From Macrotrachela quadricornifera (Eukaryota; Rotifera; Eurotatoria; Philodinida; Philodinidae), in the NCBI GenBank assembly GCA_022393335.1, contig JAJEKB010021604.1, positions 62,001 to 126,000 on the forward strand: DNA of 64,000 nt, read 5' to 3'. Below the pieces are notes generated by a model that saw only the letters and a program-made list of their open reading frames with translations, searched no databases and was not told where the DNA came from. Made by a program: the position numbers and the translations under genes. Shown piece after piece: positions 47,505-58,221 of the stretch; positions within the stretch are counted from its first letter, which is position 1, and every line of letters begins with the position of its first letter.

Positions 47505-48500
47505 AATACATCGTGTCACACACCATTTGACGCAGACTGACACGCTGATTCTGAAAATCATCTTAGTTCCTCGGTAATATGTTATTTTAAGGATAAAAAA
47601 AGAGATTTGGGGAGCCAAAAAAAGGAATTGGGGTCAAAAACCGGGGTTTTCTTGGGAGTCCCTAGCATAGTATATGGTCTCTGATGCGATAGGATGTACA
47701 TAGATAACGAAAATTTAATATCGATGAACACAGTAAGTAAATGGCTCAGTTCAGTTGGATGAGAACTCTTTGTAATGCTCAAAAATACGGCATAATCCAT
47801 TTTTTTTGAGCTTTCTTTGCATGAAGGCTAAAAATTATTTTCAAAATAACCCTTTTTACTATACACCGTTCGATGCAGCTCGATGAGCTGATTCCGAATA
47901 TCACCTTGGTTTTACACCAAAACAATGTCTTCTTTACAAAAATAGGGATTCCAGGGCAAAAACCTCGGTTTTTTTAGAGTCTCATAGCACTGAATCTGCT
48001 CGTCGGTGTGACATGACGCTATGGCCAACGATAAATCACACATAGAAGAATAATTGGTGAAAGCCTCAGCTCAATCGAATGAAAATTGTTTAAGGGGGGG
48101 GGGGGGGGGGCACAATACGGAAAGGCTGGGTTTCAGAACCTTGCCAGGCACAGAAACCTACTTTTTTTTTCGAAAAGCACTTACTGTTATATATGATTCG
48201 ATGCAGCTTGACGAGTTGATTCACAACATCACCTTGTTTTTTCACCAAAATGTTTTGTATTCGCAAAACAAATGATTCCTTGGAAGAAATCTGGTTTTCT
48301 AGAAAACTTCTAGTTCCGTTTCCGTTCACTGATGTGACATGGCGCTATGGCCAACAATAAATCACACATAGACGAATAATTGGTGAAAGTTTCAGCTCAA
48401 TCGGATGAGAACTGTTTGGGGATGCACAAAATACGGTATGATAGTTTTTTTGTCCTTCTTTCGGCTCAGTAATCACTTTTTTCCTATTCTATTTCTGACT
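47505..48500. repeat. ~330-340-bp tandem repeat, three diverged copies
   Basis: Matched landmarks repeat at about 47543, 47886 and 48215 (GCTGATTC/GTTGATTC preceded by CGATGCAGC). Copies 2 and 3 share GCTATGGCCAAC, AATAAATCACACATAGA and GAATAATTGGTGAAAG (about 48020 and 48348). Copy 2 carries 17 consecutive G at 48094-48110 where copy 3 has TTGGGGATG. Confidence 0.7.
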
Positions 48501-49659
48501 AGATCGGAATAGTTTTTTCACACAATGAAGCTTATGGGCTAATCATTCGTTTGAGATAGTTTTCATTTTAAAATACAGTGATAAGTTGGTGACAGAAATG
48601 ATCTCCGAACAATTAGCGATTTATGAACAAACTTTTTGATGATGGCCTTTCACAGGGTTCAGCTTGATTTCCGAAAGTCTGAGTTTAGGGTACGATAGAC
48701 TACTCATGGACATATTCATTCTAATAGTTAAACTTTGGAAAATAGAACTTGAGTTCATGTTCGCCTGGTTGCTCACTGTAGCCCAGAGGAAGGACATGGC
48801 GGGATCACCCACCAAGGGTTCGGGTGTGGGTGAAGTCTCACTCAGATAGTATTGTAATAGCTAACATTACCAAACTTTCCGCAGTGCTTCTCTTAGTCCA
48901 GAGGCAGGTTTAAAAAGTGCTGTTATTATTAATAGAAGTAGGGAGGGAGCGTCTGGATGAAATTTCACTTAAGTTCTATCGAAATGGCCTTTGCGTCAAG
49001 TTTCCAGAATTTTGGCGAATTTGTTATGATTCTAAGATTAATCATTTTTTATCGAAGATTCTTTGGTTTAAATTTGAAATTCGAACGTTTCTAATAGGTT
49101 ATAAGAGAAAAATATGTACGAGTGTTTCCTTGATTCACAGCTACGGTGTATCCATTTTTTTTCTAGGACTCACAGAAACAACGTATTTGTTCTTTTTTTT
49201 TGACTCAACAATGACGTATCTATATATAAAGAAGAATGTTTTGCTGTTCGCTATGCATTCAGTCCCTGTGATAGCTGGCGTCATAAAACTTTCCACACTA
49301 CTTCCTCAGCTTCTGAGGAAAGTCGACGTGGGGTTAGAACCACTAAACAGGATGCGCGGAAGGGGCTGGGTGAAATTTCATCCTGATCAATACAGATCGA
49401 AATTCTGATGAGTCTGTCCGCTACGTATTTAGTCATCGTGAGAGATAGCGTCACGGAACTATTCGCATCAGTTCCTTGAGTGATAAGGAAAGTTGGTAGA
49501 GTGGTTGGGAGTGAGAAAGGGAGGCCTGCATGAAACTTCATCCAATTCTTAAGAGACTGATTTACTTACTTCCTTATCAAATGACGCAGTTGAATGCAAA
49601 TTTGAGAATGATCGTGTCCAGAGTGGATGCGAGTGAAGATGTCAGTTTAAGCCCGATGA
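48501..49659. repeat. degraded repeat DNA with partial copies of the 47208 unit
   Basis: Copies or fragments at about 48846-48900, 49216-49330 and 49410-49500 share the phrase TAGC(G/T)(T/A)CA followed by AAACTTTCC-like sequence. The 163-codon ORF at 48917 lies over these repeats and shows no protein family. Confidence 0.45.
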
Positions 49660-50035
49660 GAAGGGTTCTGTTGAAGATGCCTGATGCATGTCGGGTAAAG
49701 GTCTGAAAGATACCCTGCGGACGGCAGGAAAAGCTCTATGAAAGATACCCCACGCACGGCTGGGTAAGATCTGTAGCAGAGGTTCCAGGTACCGTGAAAG
49801 AAGCCCTGTGGAAAAGGTATCACGCACGGCGGGAAGAGTCCAATGGCGAACACCTAACGCATAGCAGGAAAAATCTTGTTAAAGATGCCTGATGCATGCC
49901 GGTAAAAATCCTGTCCTAAAGGTTTCAGGTGTGACGCAAAAATCTCTGTTGCAAATAGCTCATCCACAGCAGGGAACAGTCCTGTAGAAAACGTGTTATG
50001 TAAAACAGGTAAAGTCGGATGGAAGATGCAAAACT
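49660..50035. repeat. ~35-bp minisatellite, about 10 units
   Basis: Units begin at about 49676, 49709, 49744, 49779, 49815, 49849 and 49884, continuing to about 50035. Consensus GATACCTGACGCACGGCGGG then AAAAGTCCTGTTGAA. More GC-rich than its surroundings. Confidence 0.75.
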
Positions 50036-50269
50036 TTGACCATATTCTCTTTTCATCGGGTACCTCCGCTAGTATACGATGAAAGAAAATAAAAAGGAAC
50101 GTACGTATGTAAAAGACGGTATGATTCTTTTTTTTAACAAGTCGTTATGTCGTGCCGCGGCATTTTTCATCTATGTTTTTTCCTTCTAAAACAAAAAAAA
50201 ATGATTTTACTTATATGCCAAGACATACCAATATTCATCTCCAAACAAATGCATTGAAAAAAAGGTGAC

Positions 50270-50912
50270 CATTCATTTTGTCCCCTACTTTTCGTCCCAT
50301 TACATCACGTCCCATTGATTTCGTCCTCCGCTCATTTTGTCCCGTTCACTTCGCCCCCTTTCATTTTGTCCTAAAATCATTTTGTCCCGCGATCAATTTG
50401 TCCCATACCTTTTGCTGACTGCTTTTCGTTTCAAATTTATTTTATCTCGTGTACTATGTTCCTCTACAGTTTTGAGGGTGAGGATGAGGATGAGGATGAG
50501 GATGAGGATGAGGATGAGGGTGAGGATGAGAGTGAGGATGAGGGTGTGAAGGGTATGAGGAATGACTATCTATCCAATATAGCTGCTAATGTGAAACTAA
50601 ACTGTTAAACTATTATTAATTTTTTATGTCATTTTATATATTAAAGAAAGAAGATCGTAGTAGATAATGTTGTATATTAAGTGAAATTGTCAAAAATGAC
50701 TTGTTCAATGGCACAAATTGTGTAGGGCCACAGTGTATGAGACGAATTTGAAACGAAAGGTAGCCAGCAAAATGTATGGGACAAATTGATCGCGAGACAA
50801 AGTGATTTTAGGACAAAATGAAAGGGGGCAAAGTGAACGGGACAAAATGAGCGGAGGACGAAATCAATGGAACGAAATGAACAGGGCGAAATATAACGGG
50901 ACGAAATGATAG
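50270..50912. mobile_element. foldback element: ~200-bp inverted arms around a GAGGAT hexamer tract
   Basis: The left arm 50270-50470 and the right arm 50715-50912 are reverse complements with scattered mismatches (for example CCCATTGATTTCGTCCTCCG on the left and CGGAGGACGAAATCAATGGA on the right). Each arm is itself an irregular 13-16-bp tandem repeat with a CATTTTGTCCCGTT core. Between them, 50473-50547 is a (GAGGAT)n tract followed by AT-rich sequence. Confidence 0.85.
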
Positions 50913-51299
50913 GGTGCCGAAAAAAAAGCGGTCGAAAAGGAAAAAAAACGAAAAAGATATTAGGTGCGTCATACAATACAGGAGTAAATTAAATAGTGCG
51001 CTATGCATATTCGCAAGTAAGAGAACATGAACAATTATTTAGAGATGGATTATTGCCATCAAAACTATAGTCACATTCAAGTGCATGAGATTGCATGTAG
51101 TCACAGACTGAATCATAGTATTGTGATCTAAAGCTATATTCACTGATAGATCTATCTTTAATCAGCATTTTCTGAAAGTTTCAGCTCCAAAGAATATTTC
51201 TTTCAAAGGATATCAAATTTTCAAAAACCTACAAGTATTTCACAAAGAAAGCCTTCTTCTGAGTTGAGATTTATGAGCTCTCTCTGAGGAGTGAACGAA

Positions 51300-52705
51300 A
51301 CTGTCTGCAGAGGGAGAGAGAAACTACACTGTAATGAATATATTCGTAAAAGAAAAAAACAGAAAAACTAACAAAAACAAAAAGGGAAAGACTGACATCT
51401 TATCGAATCAAGCATGCAATTATGTATCAATTAAAGGAAACAGAGAAGAAATGGTATCAAAAATGATATTCTTTTTTGAAAAACAGAACATGAAAGGACG
51501 AAGCACAAGACATTATGTGAATGAAAAGAAGAAGAATGTCTCTAAAGTTGATGTGTTACAGAGGAGAAAGAGAAACTACCCTGCAATGAATATATTCGTA
51601 AAAGAAAAAAACAGAAAAACTAACAAAAACAAAAAGGGAAAGACTGACAACTTATCGAATCAAGCACGCACTTATGTATCAATTAAAGGAAACAGAAGGA
51701 TTAATATCAAAAATAATATTCCTTCTTGAAAAAACAGAACATGAAACGACGAAGCACAAGACATTATGTGAACGAAAAGAAGAAGAATAGAGGTGGCGGC
51801 TTAGCATTAGTATTAGGAAAATGCTAATACTTTTGGTATTAAACTTATTATAATACTTAATACTTTGAGTGTTAGTATTAGAATGATACTTAATACGTTT
51901 GCATTAGTATTACCTTAAAATTAGTATTAAATTAGCATTATTTAGTACTATTTTTCGTCAACATCAGTATTAAATAATACCAATTTCATACTAATGCTAA
52001 GTCAATACCAATGCAAAAGTATTAAGTATTATTCTAACTCTAACACTCAAAAGCATTAAGTATTATAAGAAGTTTAATACAAAAGTATTAAAAATTAATA
52101 TTAAATAACGCAACGCTAATATTAAGCCGACACCCCTAAAAAAGAATGTCTCTAAAAGTGATTTATTGCAGAGGAGAAAGAGAAATTACACTGTAATGAA
52201 TATATTCGTAAAAGAAAGAAAAGAAAAACCAACGAAAACAAAAAGGGAAAGACTGACATCTTATCGAATCAAGCATGCGCTTATGTATTAATTAAAGGAA
52301 ACAGAGAAGAAATGGTATCAAAAATGATATTCTTTCTTGAAGAATAGAACATGAAAGGACGAAGCACAAGACATTATGTGAATGAAAAGAAGAAGAATGT
52401 CTCTAAAGTTGATGTGTTACAGAGGAGAAAGAGAAACTACCCTGCAATGAATATATTCGTAAAAGAAAAAAACAGAAAAACTAACAAAAACAAAAAGGGA
52501 AAGACTGACAACTTATCGAATCAAGCACGCACTTATGTATCAATTAAAGGAAACAGAAGGATTAATATCAAAAATAATATTCTTTCTTGAAAAACAGAAC
52601 ATGAAACGACAAAGCACAAGACATTATGTGAATGAAAAGAAGAAGAATGTCTCTAAAAGTGATGTGTTGCAGAGGAGAAAGAGAAGTGGTGGCGAGCACA
52701 CTCGT
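51300..52705. repeat. ~250-bp tandem array with a dimeric higher-order unit, split by a MITE
   Basis: Units start at about 51310, 51559, 52171, 52420 and 52669, about 249-253 bp apart once the insertion at 51788-52138 is discounted. Units 1 and 3 share CATCTTATCGAATCAAGCAT; units 2 and 4 share ACTTATCGAATCAAGCACGC. The pattern is therefore A-B, A-B. The short plus-strand ORFs are translated repeat, near-identical between the two B units. A dispersed relative lies at 14030-14345. Confidence 0.8.
51788..52138. mobile_element. 351-bp hAT-like foldback MITE inside the tandem array
   Basis: Left end TAGAGGTGGCGGCTTAGCAT, right end inverted TAGGGGTGTCGGCTTAATAT. The flanking octamers AAGAAGAA and AAAAAGAA differ at one base. 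The interior continues to pair, built from CATTAGTATTA-type words, so most of it can fold back. No coding frame. Confidence 0.75.
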
Positions 52706-52804
52706 AATCGTCAATAAATTTTTCACAGAATTCCAGTTACACGTCCGTCTATTTTCGTGGAAAGTTTGAGATTGAAATAGGGCCAGTAGATGTATTTATA
52801 TATA

Positions 52805-53624
52805 CACTACTGGCCAAAAGTATTCCCCCCCCCCTTGGATCTCGGTCACAGTATGAGCTGTAGTTTTGAAAACAAGTGTGCACATAGATCTTAATGAATG
52901 CTGATCAGTGACACCACCCACAACCCGATTGCATGAAGTATAAGAAAGTTATAATGTATGCGATCTGTCTCCACTGTGGACTGTATAACTCAGGAACGAA
53001 AAGATTTTATGAATCCGGGTTAGTTTCATTTTGTAGCTCAACACTTTGGCTATCTGTGGTAAAAGTTTCATTAAAATTCAAAGAGCCGTTGTGAAATCAG
53101 AATCATTTTACTGTAAGTATTGATATATGACGAAACGGACCTATCCCATTGTGCACCTCATAAATCAGTGAAAGTTTAACAACTCGAGTTGAAAATTATA
53201 GGAAATGCTCTCTCATAGTTCTCCATTATCCCCTACATTTTTCAGGCATATATCATTTTCTAGAAAAAAAAGGCACTATGGCTCATATGGAGATGTTGTC
53301 AGTGGTCTAGACACTCGTATATTCAAGTAAATAATCTCATTTTTTGGGTACATAACTAGCATATACAGACGCACATTTCTACCAAAAACAGTTATAAATT
53401 TCACCAAATATCAGAAAAAACAAGACATAAACTTTTTTACTCAGGTTTTAAATTACAATGAAAAATCGACCAAATTTCATATAACTCTCTTATACTTCAA
53501 GCAATCGGGACGCGGACAGTGTCGCTGATCAGCATTCATTGAGACCTATATATACACTAGTTATCAGATCTACAACTCATATTGTGACTGAGACCCAAGG
53601 GGGGGATACTTTTGGCGAGTAGTG
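52805..53624. mobile_element. 820-bp Tc1/mariner-type nonautonomous element with long inverted arms
   Basis: Starts CACTACTGGCCAAAAGTATT and ends TACTTTTGGCGAGTAGTG, each flanked by TA. Arms pair for more than 120 bp: the C-run followed by TTGGATCTCGGTCACA, then ATGAATGCTGATCAG on the left and CTGATCAGCATTCAT on the right. The TIR type and TA target are those of Tc1/mariner MITEs. No transposase frame. Confidence 0.8.
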
Positions 53625-54562
53625 TATATAGTGTTATATGCTTAAATTTCGGTGAAATTGTCATGGTCTTGAGGCACGATGCATCTATAAATAAGCTCTT
53701 ATTCTGTCTTACTTTTGTATTTATGCATATAGTTCTCACTTATTTCATTTGCTCTTATATTGTGTTATACATCTTTTATCTTTCTCCAATCTTTTTTTTG
53801 CTTCTCTATTCTATGGATGAATTCTTCCACTAGAAAATATTATTATGGCGTGGCATATAGGAGCCAGTAAATCTTTTAAAGTAAGCGAGACGAGTAATGT
53901 GGAAATACTTTATTGCTTCAAGAGTGAATATTGTTTTTACATCGTGAAAAGCTTTTTTGTTCTAAAGACAAAATTCAATGGAAAATGTCACGACACAGGT
54001 GAAAGACGTCATAAGAGAGATTTTTTTAAACATTCAGTTTATTATTCCATAAAATGTTAACAATTGGCAAGCTCAGAACTAGAACATCCGCAAAATGGTT
54101 TAGAAGGAAGAAGGAGAGGTGGAGAGTAAAAATCCAAAAAAAGAATAGAGAGAGAACTGAAGAGAAAGAGGCATGAGTTACCTAATTCGAGTTCGAATAT
54201 AAATGGCACCTTTACAGTTTAATATCAATTCGAAAATAAATGAAAAAAGTAAACAATTTTTAGCTGAATAGTCAAAAAGCCAAAGTTTTTCATAATTATA
54301 ATTTATAATTCATAATTCGCGTGAGACCCAACTGAATTAGCCAAGAAGCCGAAGTTTTTAAAAATTATAATTTAACGTGTTTTTGTTTACCCTCTCTCGC
54401 TGCATGAGATGGCTCTCTTGAGTTCGAATATAAATGGGCTATGAGTTGCACTATATTACTTCAAAAATAATTTAAAAACATTGCACCATCGCTTCCCTAG
54501 CGAAAAAGAAAAAGATAAAATTTCTTTTAATTATTAATTTATAATTCAAGATACTTATTCCG
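53625..54562. other. intergenic region with short direct repeats
   Basis: The phrase GAGTTCGAATATAAATGG occurs near 54187 and 54420, and AGCC(A/G)AAGTTTTT plus ATTATAATTTA near 54280 and 54345. No gene recognised. Confidence 0.4.
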
Positions 54563-54700
54563 GCGTGAGGATACCACGAGGATCAAGGGGCGCGTGCCTG
54601 CATGAGGGTACCACGAAGCGCGAATGGCGCGGGTCTGCATAAGGGTGCCACGAAGTGCGGAGGGCGCGGGTCTAGATGAGGATGCCAGAAAGGGCGTGAG
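54563..54700. repeat. 37-bp GC-rich minisatellite, 3.7 copies
   Basis: Units start exactly at 54563, 54600, 54637 and 54674. Consensus GCATGAGGGTACCACGAAGC then GCGAAGGGCGCGGGTCT. Strikingly GC-rich for this AT-rich region. Confidence 0.85.
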
Positions 54701-54943
54701 GCACAATCTTGAAGGTGAGAGTTGGATAAACGATGTGATGGTAGCTAGGATTTGTGACATTATGATTTCGAGGTTGTTTTTTTTTTCGCTGTTTTACTTA
54801 ATTTACAGTGGTGGTCAAATTGGAGTTTCAAATTTAGATTTGGAAAACTTTTTGTTTGGCTTCTGTTTCTAAGTGTATATAGGTATGCAAATTCAAATTG
54901 GAAGTTTATAGTTTTAGTTGAGACATTCATATAAATTTAGGAG

Positions 54944-55701
54944 TAGTGTCACATATCCAGGATTTTGAAGATGCCACTGCGTCTCCTGGGGGAGATGCCG
55001 CATCTCCTTCGGGAGACGCCATGTGAGGTTCTCCTTTTGCAAATGTAGCTAATGGCTTCTACCATCGTAAACTACGAAGGCAGAAATACTATATATAGGA
55101 TCTTAGCCTGCTAATGTTCGAGAAAATTCACAATAAAAATGCCTACCGTGTCTTGAGGATGTAAATGAATGAGTAATAATAAAGATGGTAAAGATTTTAT
55201 TGATGATAGTCAATAAAATATAACAAACAATAATGATGAAATAACAAAGGAAACAATCACGACGAGACAAAAATAGAAAAAACAAAAACAACAACAGAAA
55301 TATATAAATGTGTATTTATTTATATATATCGAAACATAACATAGAAAGATAGAAAAAATAACGCAATAATAAAAAGAAAGAAAGTCTCATGATGATCAAT
55401 ATAGTGATATAGATATTTATATCATAGGAAGGAAAAAGATACATATATGTGGTCACTCGAACCACGCATAGGACAGAAAAAAAGAAATAATATATATATT
55501 TAAAATATACTTTGGTGTCATAGAATCACATCTATGGACGCTAACATGCCACACCCACATTCGGGAGATGTGATCGTTTGTCATCGGAGATGTAAGATTT
55601 TCGCTAGAGATGCACATCCTCACCCGCATCTCCCGCGAGAGATACGGCATCTCACTCAGGAGACTCGGTGGCATCTCCAAAATCCTGGATATGTGACACT
55701 G
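54944..55701. mobile_element. ~758-bp TIR element (hAT-like ends)
   Basis: Left TAGTGTCACATATCCAGGAT and right, inverted, CAGTGTCACATATCCAGGAT. The TIR continues GATGCCAC.G.GTCTCCTG. Subterminal GGAGATGC words repeat on both sides. The interior carries the dispersed A-rich repeat also seen at 46500. No clear target duplication was found, so the superfamily is inferred from the TIR start only. Confidence 0.65.
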
Positions 55702-55871
55702 CTGGCTAGGATAATAATTTCGATTAGCTAAACCATTCATTTACGACGTAAATTTAATTAATAAAAAAAAATTTTGAATGATGTTGAGTGAAGATTCTAT
55801 CTAAAACACAAAACAAACAAAACAATAAAATGTTCGATATTAGAAAACGTGGTAGGAGTAACTGAATATTT

Positions 55872-56799
55872 GAGGGCTGCGCAAACACATAGCGACTTTG
55901 TAAAGTGAAAAAAAGCATAGAATCCGAACTTTGTAAAACCAATTCGAAGTCATGCAAAGTCACTTTTATATCATGTAAAATGAAAAAAGTTTAGAAGCTG
56001 AACCTTGTGAAGCCAACTTTCAGTCATGTAAAGTCAAAGATATCTAGTGTTCGCGTTCTGCGGTACCCTCACATAGAGATACGTATTGTGTTCGTGTTCC
56101 GTGTTATCCTCATATATATAAATGTGTTGTGTTCGTGGGCTGTGGCATCTTCACATAGGCAGATATATGATCATAATCTACCATTATTTTCTCTCTGTTA
56201 GGGATCTGCTCTTTATATGTTCATGGGCATGCTCGCTGAGACTCATATATTGCATTGTTATACCGTGGAAATCCAAAAAAACGACATACAATGAAGAGTA
56301 TCGTTATCTTCTTCATGTGCGACTCCAACATTGTCTACATGTGTGTTGGAGGTTATTTATATTTCGCGCATTTTCGACGAAAGGAAACTGAAACGCGTGA
56401 TTACTATCCTCGAATAATTTTATAAGCTCGATACAACGCGCGTGATATTGTATACTAGATAGAGTACATGGCATGAAAAATTGTCCTTTCCTAACTTTTC
56501 TCTCCATGAATGATACCAAATGAGACGACAAGTTTGAAATTCTTAGCTTATTTTCACTTTATCTGATCTGAAACTGACTTTACATGACTTCAAATTCACT
56601 TTACAAGATTCGGATTCGAATTCTAAACCTTTTTTCACTTTACATGATATGAAATTGATTCTACATAGTATGAAATTGACTTTAAAGATTCAGATTCTAA
56701 GCTTTTGTTGACTTTACATGACTTTAAATTGACTTTATAAAGTTCGGATTCTAGGATTTTTTTCACTTTACAAAGTCGCTATGTATTTGCGCAGCTCTG
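55872..56799. mobile_element. ~928-bp TIR element with repeated CTTTACA arms
   Basis: Left GGGCTGCGCAAACACATAGC, right inverted AGAGCTGCGCAAATACATAG, followed on both sides by GACTTTGTAAAGTG and (A/C)TAGAATCCGAACTTT. The right arm repeats a roughly 45-bp module (CTTTACATGACTT, CAAATT, GATTCGGATTC). The CAGAGCTGCGCAAA start is hAT-like. No target duplication found. Confidence 0.65.
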
Positions 56800-56914
56800 T
56801 TCCCGTTAGTACGCCAGACGCTTTTCCGATATCTCCTGTTTTTACTACCTATCTACACCGTGCTCACATGGAATATGAACAAATGAATCCAGCCAACGAA
56901 AATAGAAACTTATT

Positions 56915-57165
56915 TAACCAGCTTGTGGAGTGCTGGACCTAATTGGACAAAATATGATTTTGCCAAAATTTTAAAGAATTTGCCCGTATGGATAGTGGCT
57001 GCAGACCACGAAGATGCTGTTAAAAGAGAACAACCAGATACAATGACAAGCTGCATTGAACATGCGGGAGAACTAATCCTGCCGAGAACAGAACATTTTT
57101 CGCTTATGCAAGATCCAGATGGTTTTACTGCAGCTCTAGAAATATTTTTAAAGGAGGCGACTTGA
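56915..57165 (+). pseudogene. alpha/beta-hydrolase C-terminal exon or fragment
   Basis: An open frame (a TTAACCAG just upstream could be a splice acceptor) encodes LWSAGPNWTKYDFAKILKN, then LPVWIVAADHEDAVKREQPD and LPRTEHFSLMQDPDGF, ending ALEIFLKEAT. This is the C-terminal third of an alpha/beta hydrolase: the acid (AADHEDAV) and the catalytic His (TEHFSLMQDP) are present. The nucleophile GxSxG and the N-terminal strands are not found upstream, where a TIR element ends at 56799. It is either the last exon of a gene disrupted by that element, or a stranded fragment. Confidence 0.6.
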
Positions 57166-57607
57166 AACATTGAACTATTGAATAAATTCTACTTGGACAA
57201 TGCAGAAAGGATGCATCATGATATGAAAACGTGTTCTACGTGATCTTGAAAAAAATTATTCAATCTATTTTTTGTGTTCATTTCGAAGTTTATTACTAAA
57301 ATCTCTCACGAATTCCTTTGAACGTTGAGAGGGGGCGAGGTTTTCTTGTAATCGAAATCCGTTGCTATTATCACGCCTATCAAAGTGATGAATGTAAAAA
57401 ACGAAATAGAAAAACTTAATGGCACATATATGCTGAACATAGTTTTGTGCATTATAAATAATAGAATGATTAAAAGATGACGTCAGCGACTCCTAACCAT
57501 CCTAGTATCTATCAAATCTAACAGCAAACGAAAAATGAAAAGTAGAATAGATTATATCATGAATAAGTTTAACAAGAGTTTTTATTGAAGAGAATGTACG
57601 ATTTAAG
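57166..57607. other. intergenic region, no gene seen
   Basis: AT-rich spacer between convergent frames. A minus-strand polyA-like signal (TTTATT at about 57580) belongs to the gene at 57608. Confidence 0.4.
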
Positions 57608-57982
57608 TCAACAATTTGTTTCATTAAGTTTGATCTTATTCGATTTACATATAATAAATATATGATAGTGTTGAGAAAATAATGACCACATTCTCTTCTG
57701 ATTAGTACCATTTGCTGGCAATAAATCATTGAGTCCCGTGACAAACCAATCTGACCAATCACCCGCATTTGACCATAGAATTTTGTATGCTATAATATCA
57801 CCACATCGAATGATCCAATCCACATTCATATCTAAGTCCGCTTGACTCCAAAGAGGATTTTGATCGGGTGAATTAACAACTTCATAGCACATTGTTTGAT
57901 TGGATGCACTAGTTAGCCGTTGACCATGAATAAAGAGAATTGGTAGAATTAGTGTAGAAATAATGATCTGTTCGATAAACAT
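57608..57982 (-). CDS. secreted 124-aa protein, unrecognised
   Basis: ATG at 57982. Residues 1-21 are a typical signal peptide (IIISTLILPILFIHG), followed by a mature part with four Cys and many Trp/Asn (WSQADLDMNVDWIIRCGDII, WSNAGDWSDWFVTGLND). No family recognised. It is divergent from the ThuA-like gene, with 239 bp between the starts, each with a TATA-like box. Confidence 0.6.
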   Translation of the reverse strand: MFIEQIIISTLILPILFIHGQRLTSASNQTMCYEVVNSPDQNPLWSQADLDMNVDWIIRCGDIIAYKILWSNAGDWSDWFVTGLNDLLPANGTNQKRMWSLFSQHYHIFIICKSNKIKLNETNC

Positions 57983-58028
57983 GTTGGGAAATGAATAGCA
58001 ATGAATATCATATTTAACTTTCTATTTC

Positions 58029-58036
58029 TTTATATA
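58029..58036 (-). promoter_or_regulatory. TATA-like box for the 57608-57982 gene
   Basis: TATATAAA on the minus strand, about 47 bases upstream of the ATG at 57982. This is compatible with a short 5' UTR. Confidence 0.35.
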
Positions 58037-58162
58037 GGCAATAAAAAAAGATGATAATATCTGATTGTCAAATGCATGATTTTCTTTACTGACTCATGTC
58101 CTCGGAAGTTTTACTTGGAAAATAAATAAAAGAGAGGAAGTGACATTATTCAATCGCCTTAG

Positions 58163-58170
58163 TATAAAAA
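58163..58170 (+). promoter_or_regulatory. TATA box for the ThuA-like gene
   Basis: TATAAAAA on the plus strand, 52 bases before the ATG at 58222, giving a transcription start near 58193 and a short leader. Confidence 0.45.
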
Positions 58171-58221
58171 ACGCGTGACAAATATTGTGTCGATTAACGT
58201 TTTCGATATTACTAACTAAAG

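Noticed and set aside
48917..49408. 163-codon ORF, long for this region
   Set aside because: Covers two copies of a noncoding repeat, has Phe-rich composition and no family match, and lacks a plausible promoter.
51334..52717. Lys/Asn-rich ORFs conserved between repeat units
   Set aside because: Identity reflects recent duplication of the 500-bp dimer at DNA level; other frames are just as conserved, so coding is not indicated.
54563..54700. GC-rich island considered as a CpG-type promoter or transferred bacterial DNA
   Set aside because: It is a simple 37-bp tandem repeat and no gene starts nearby.
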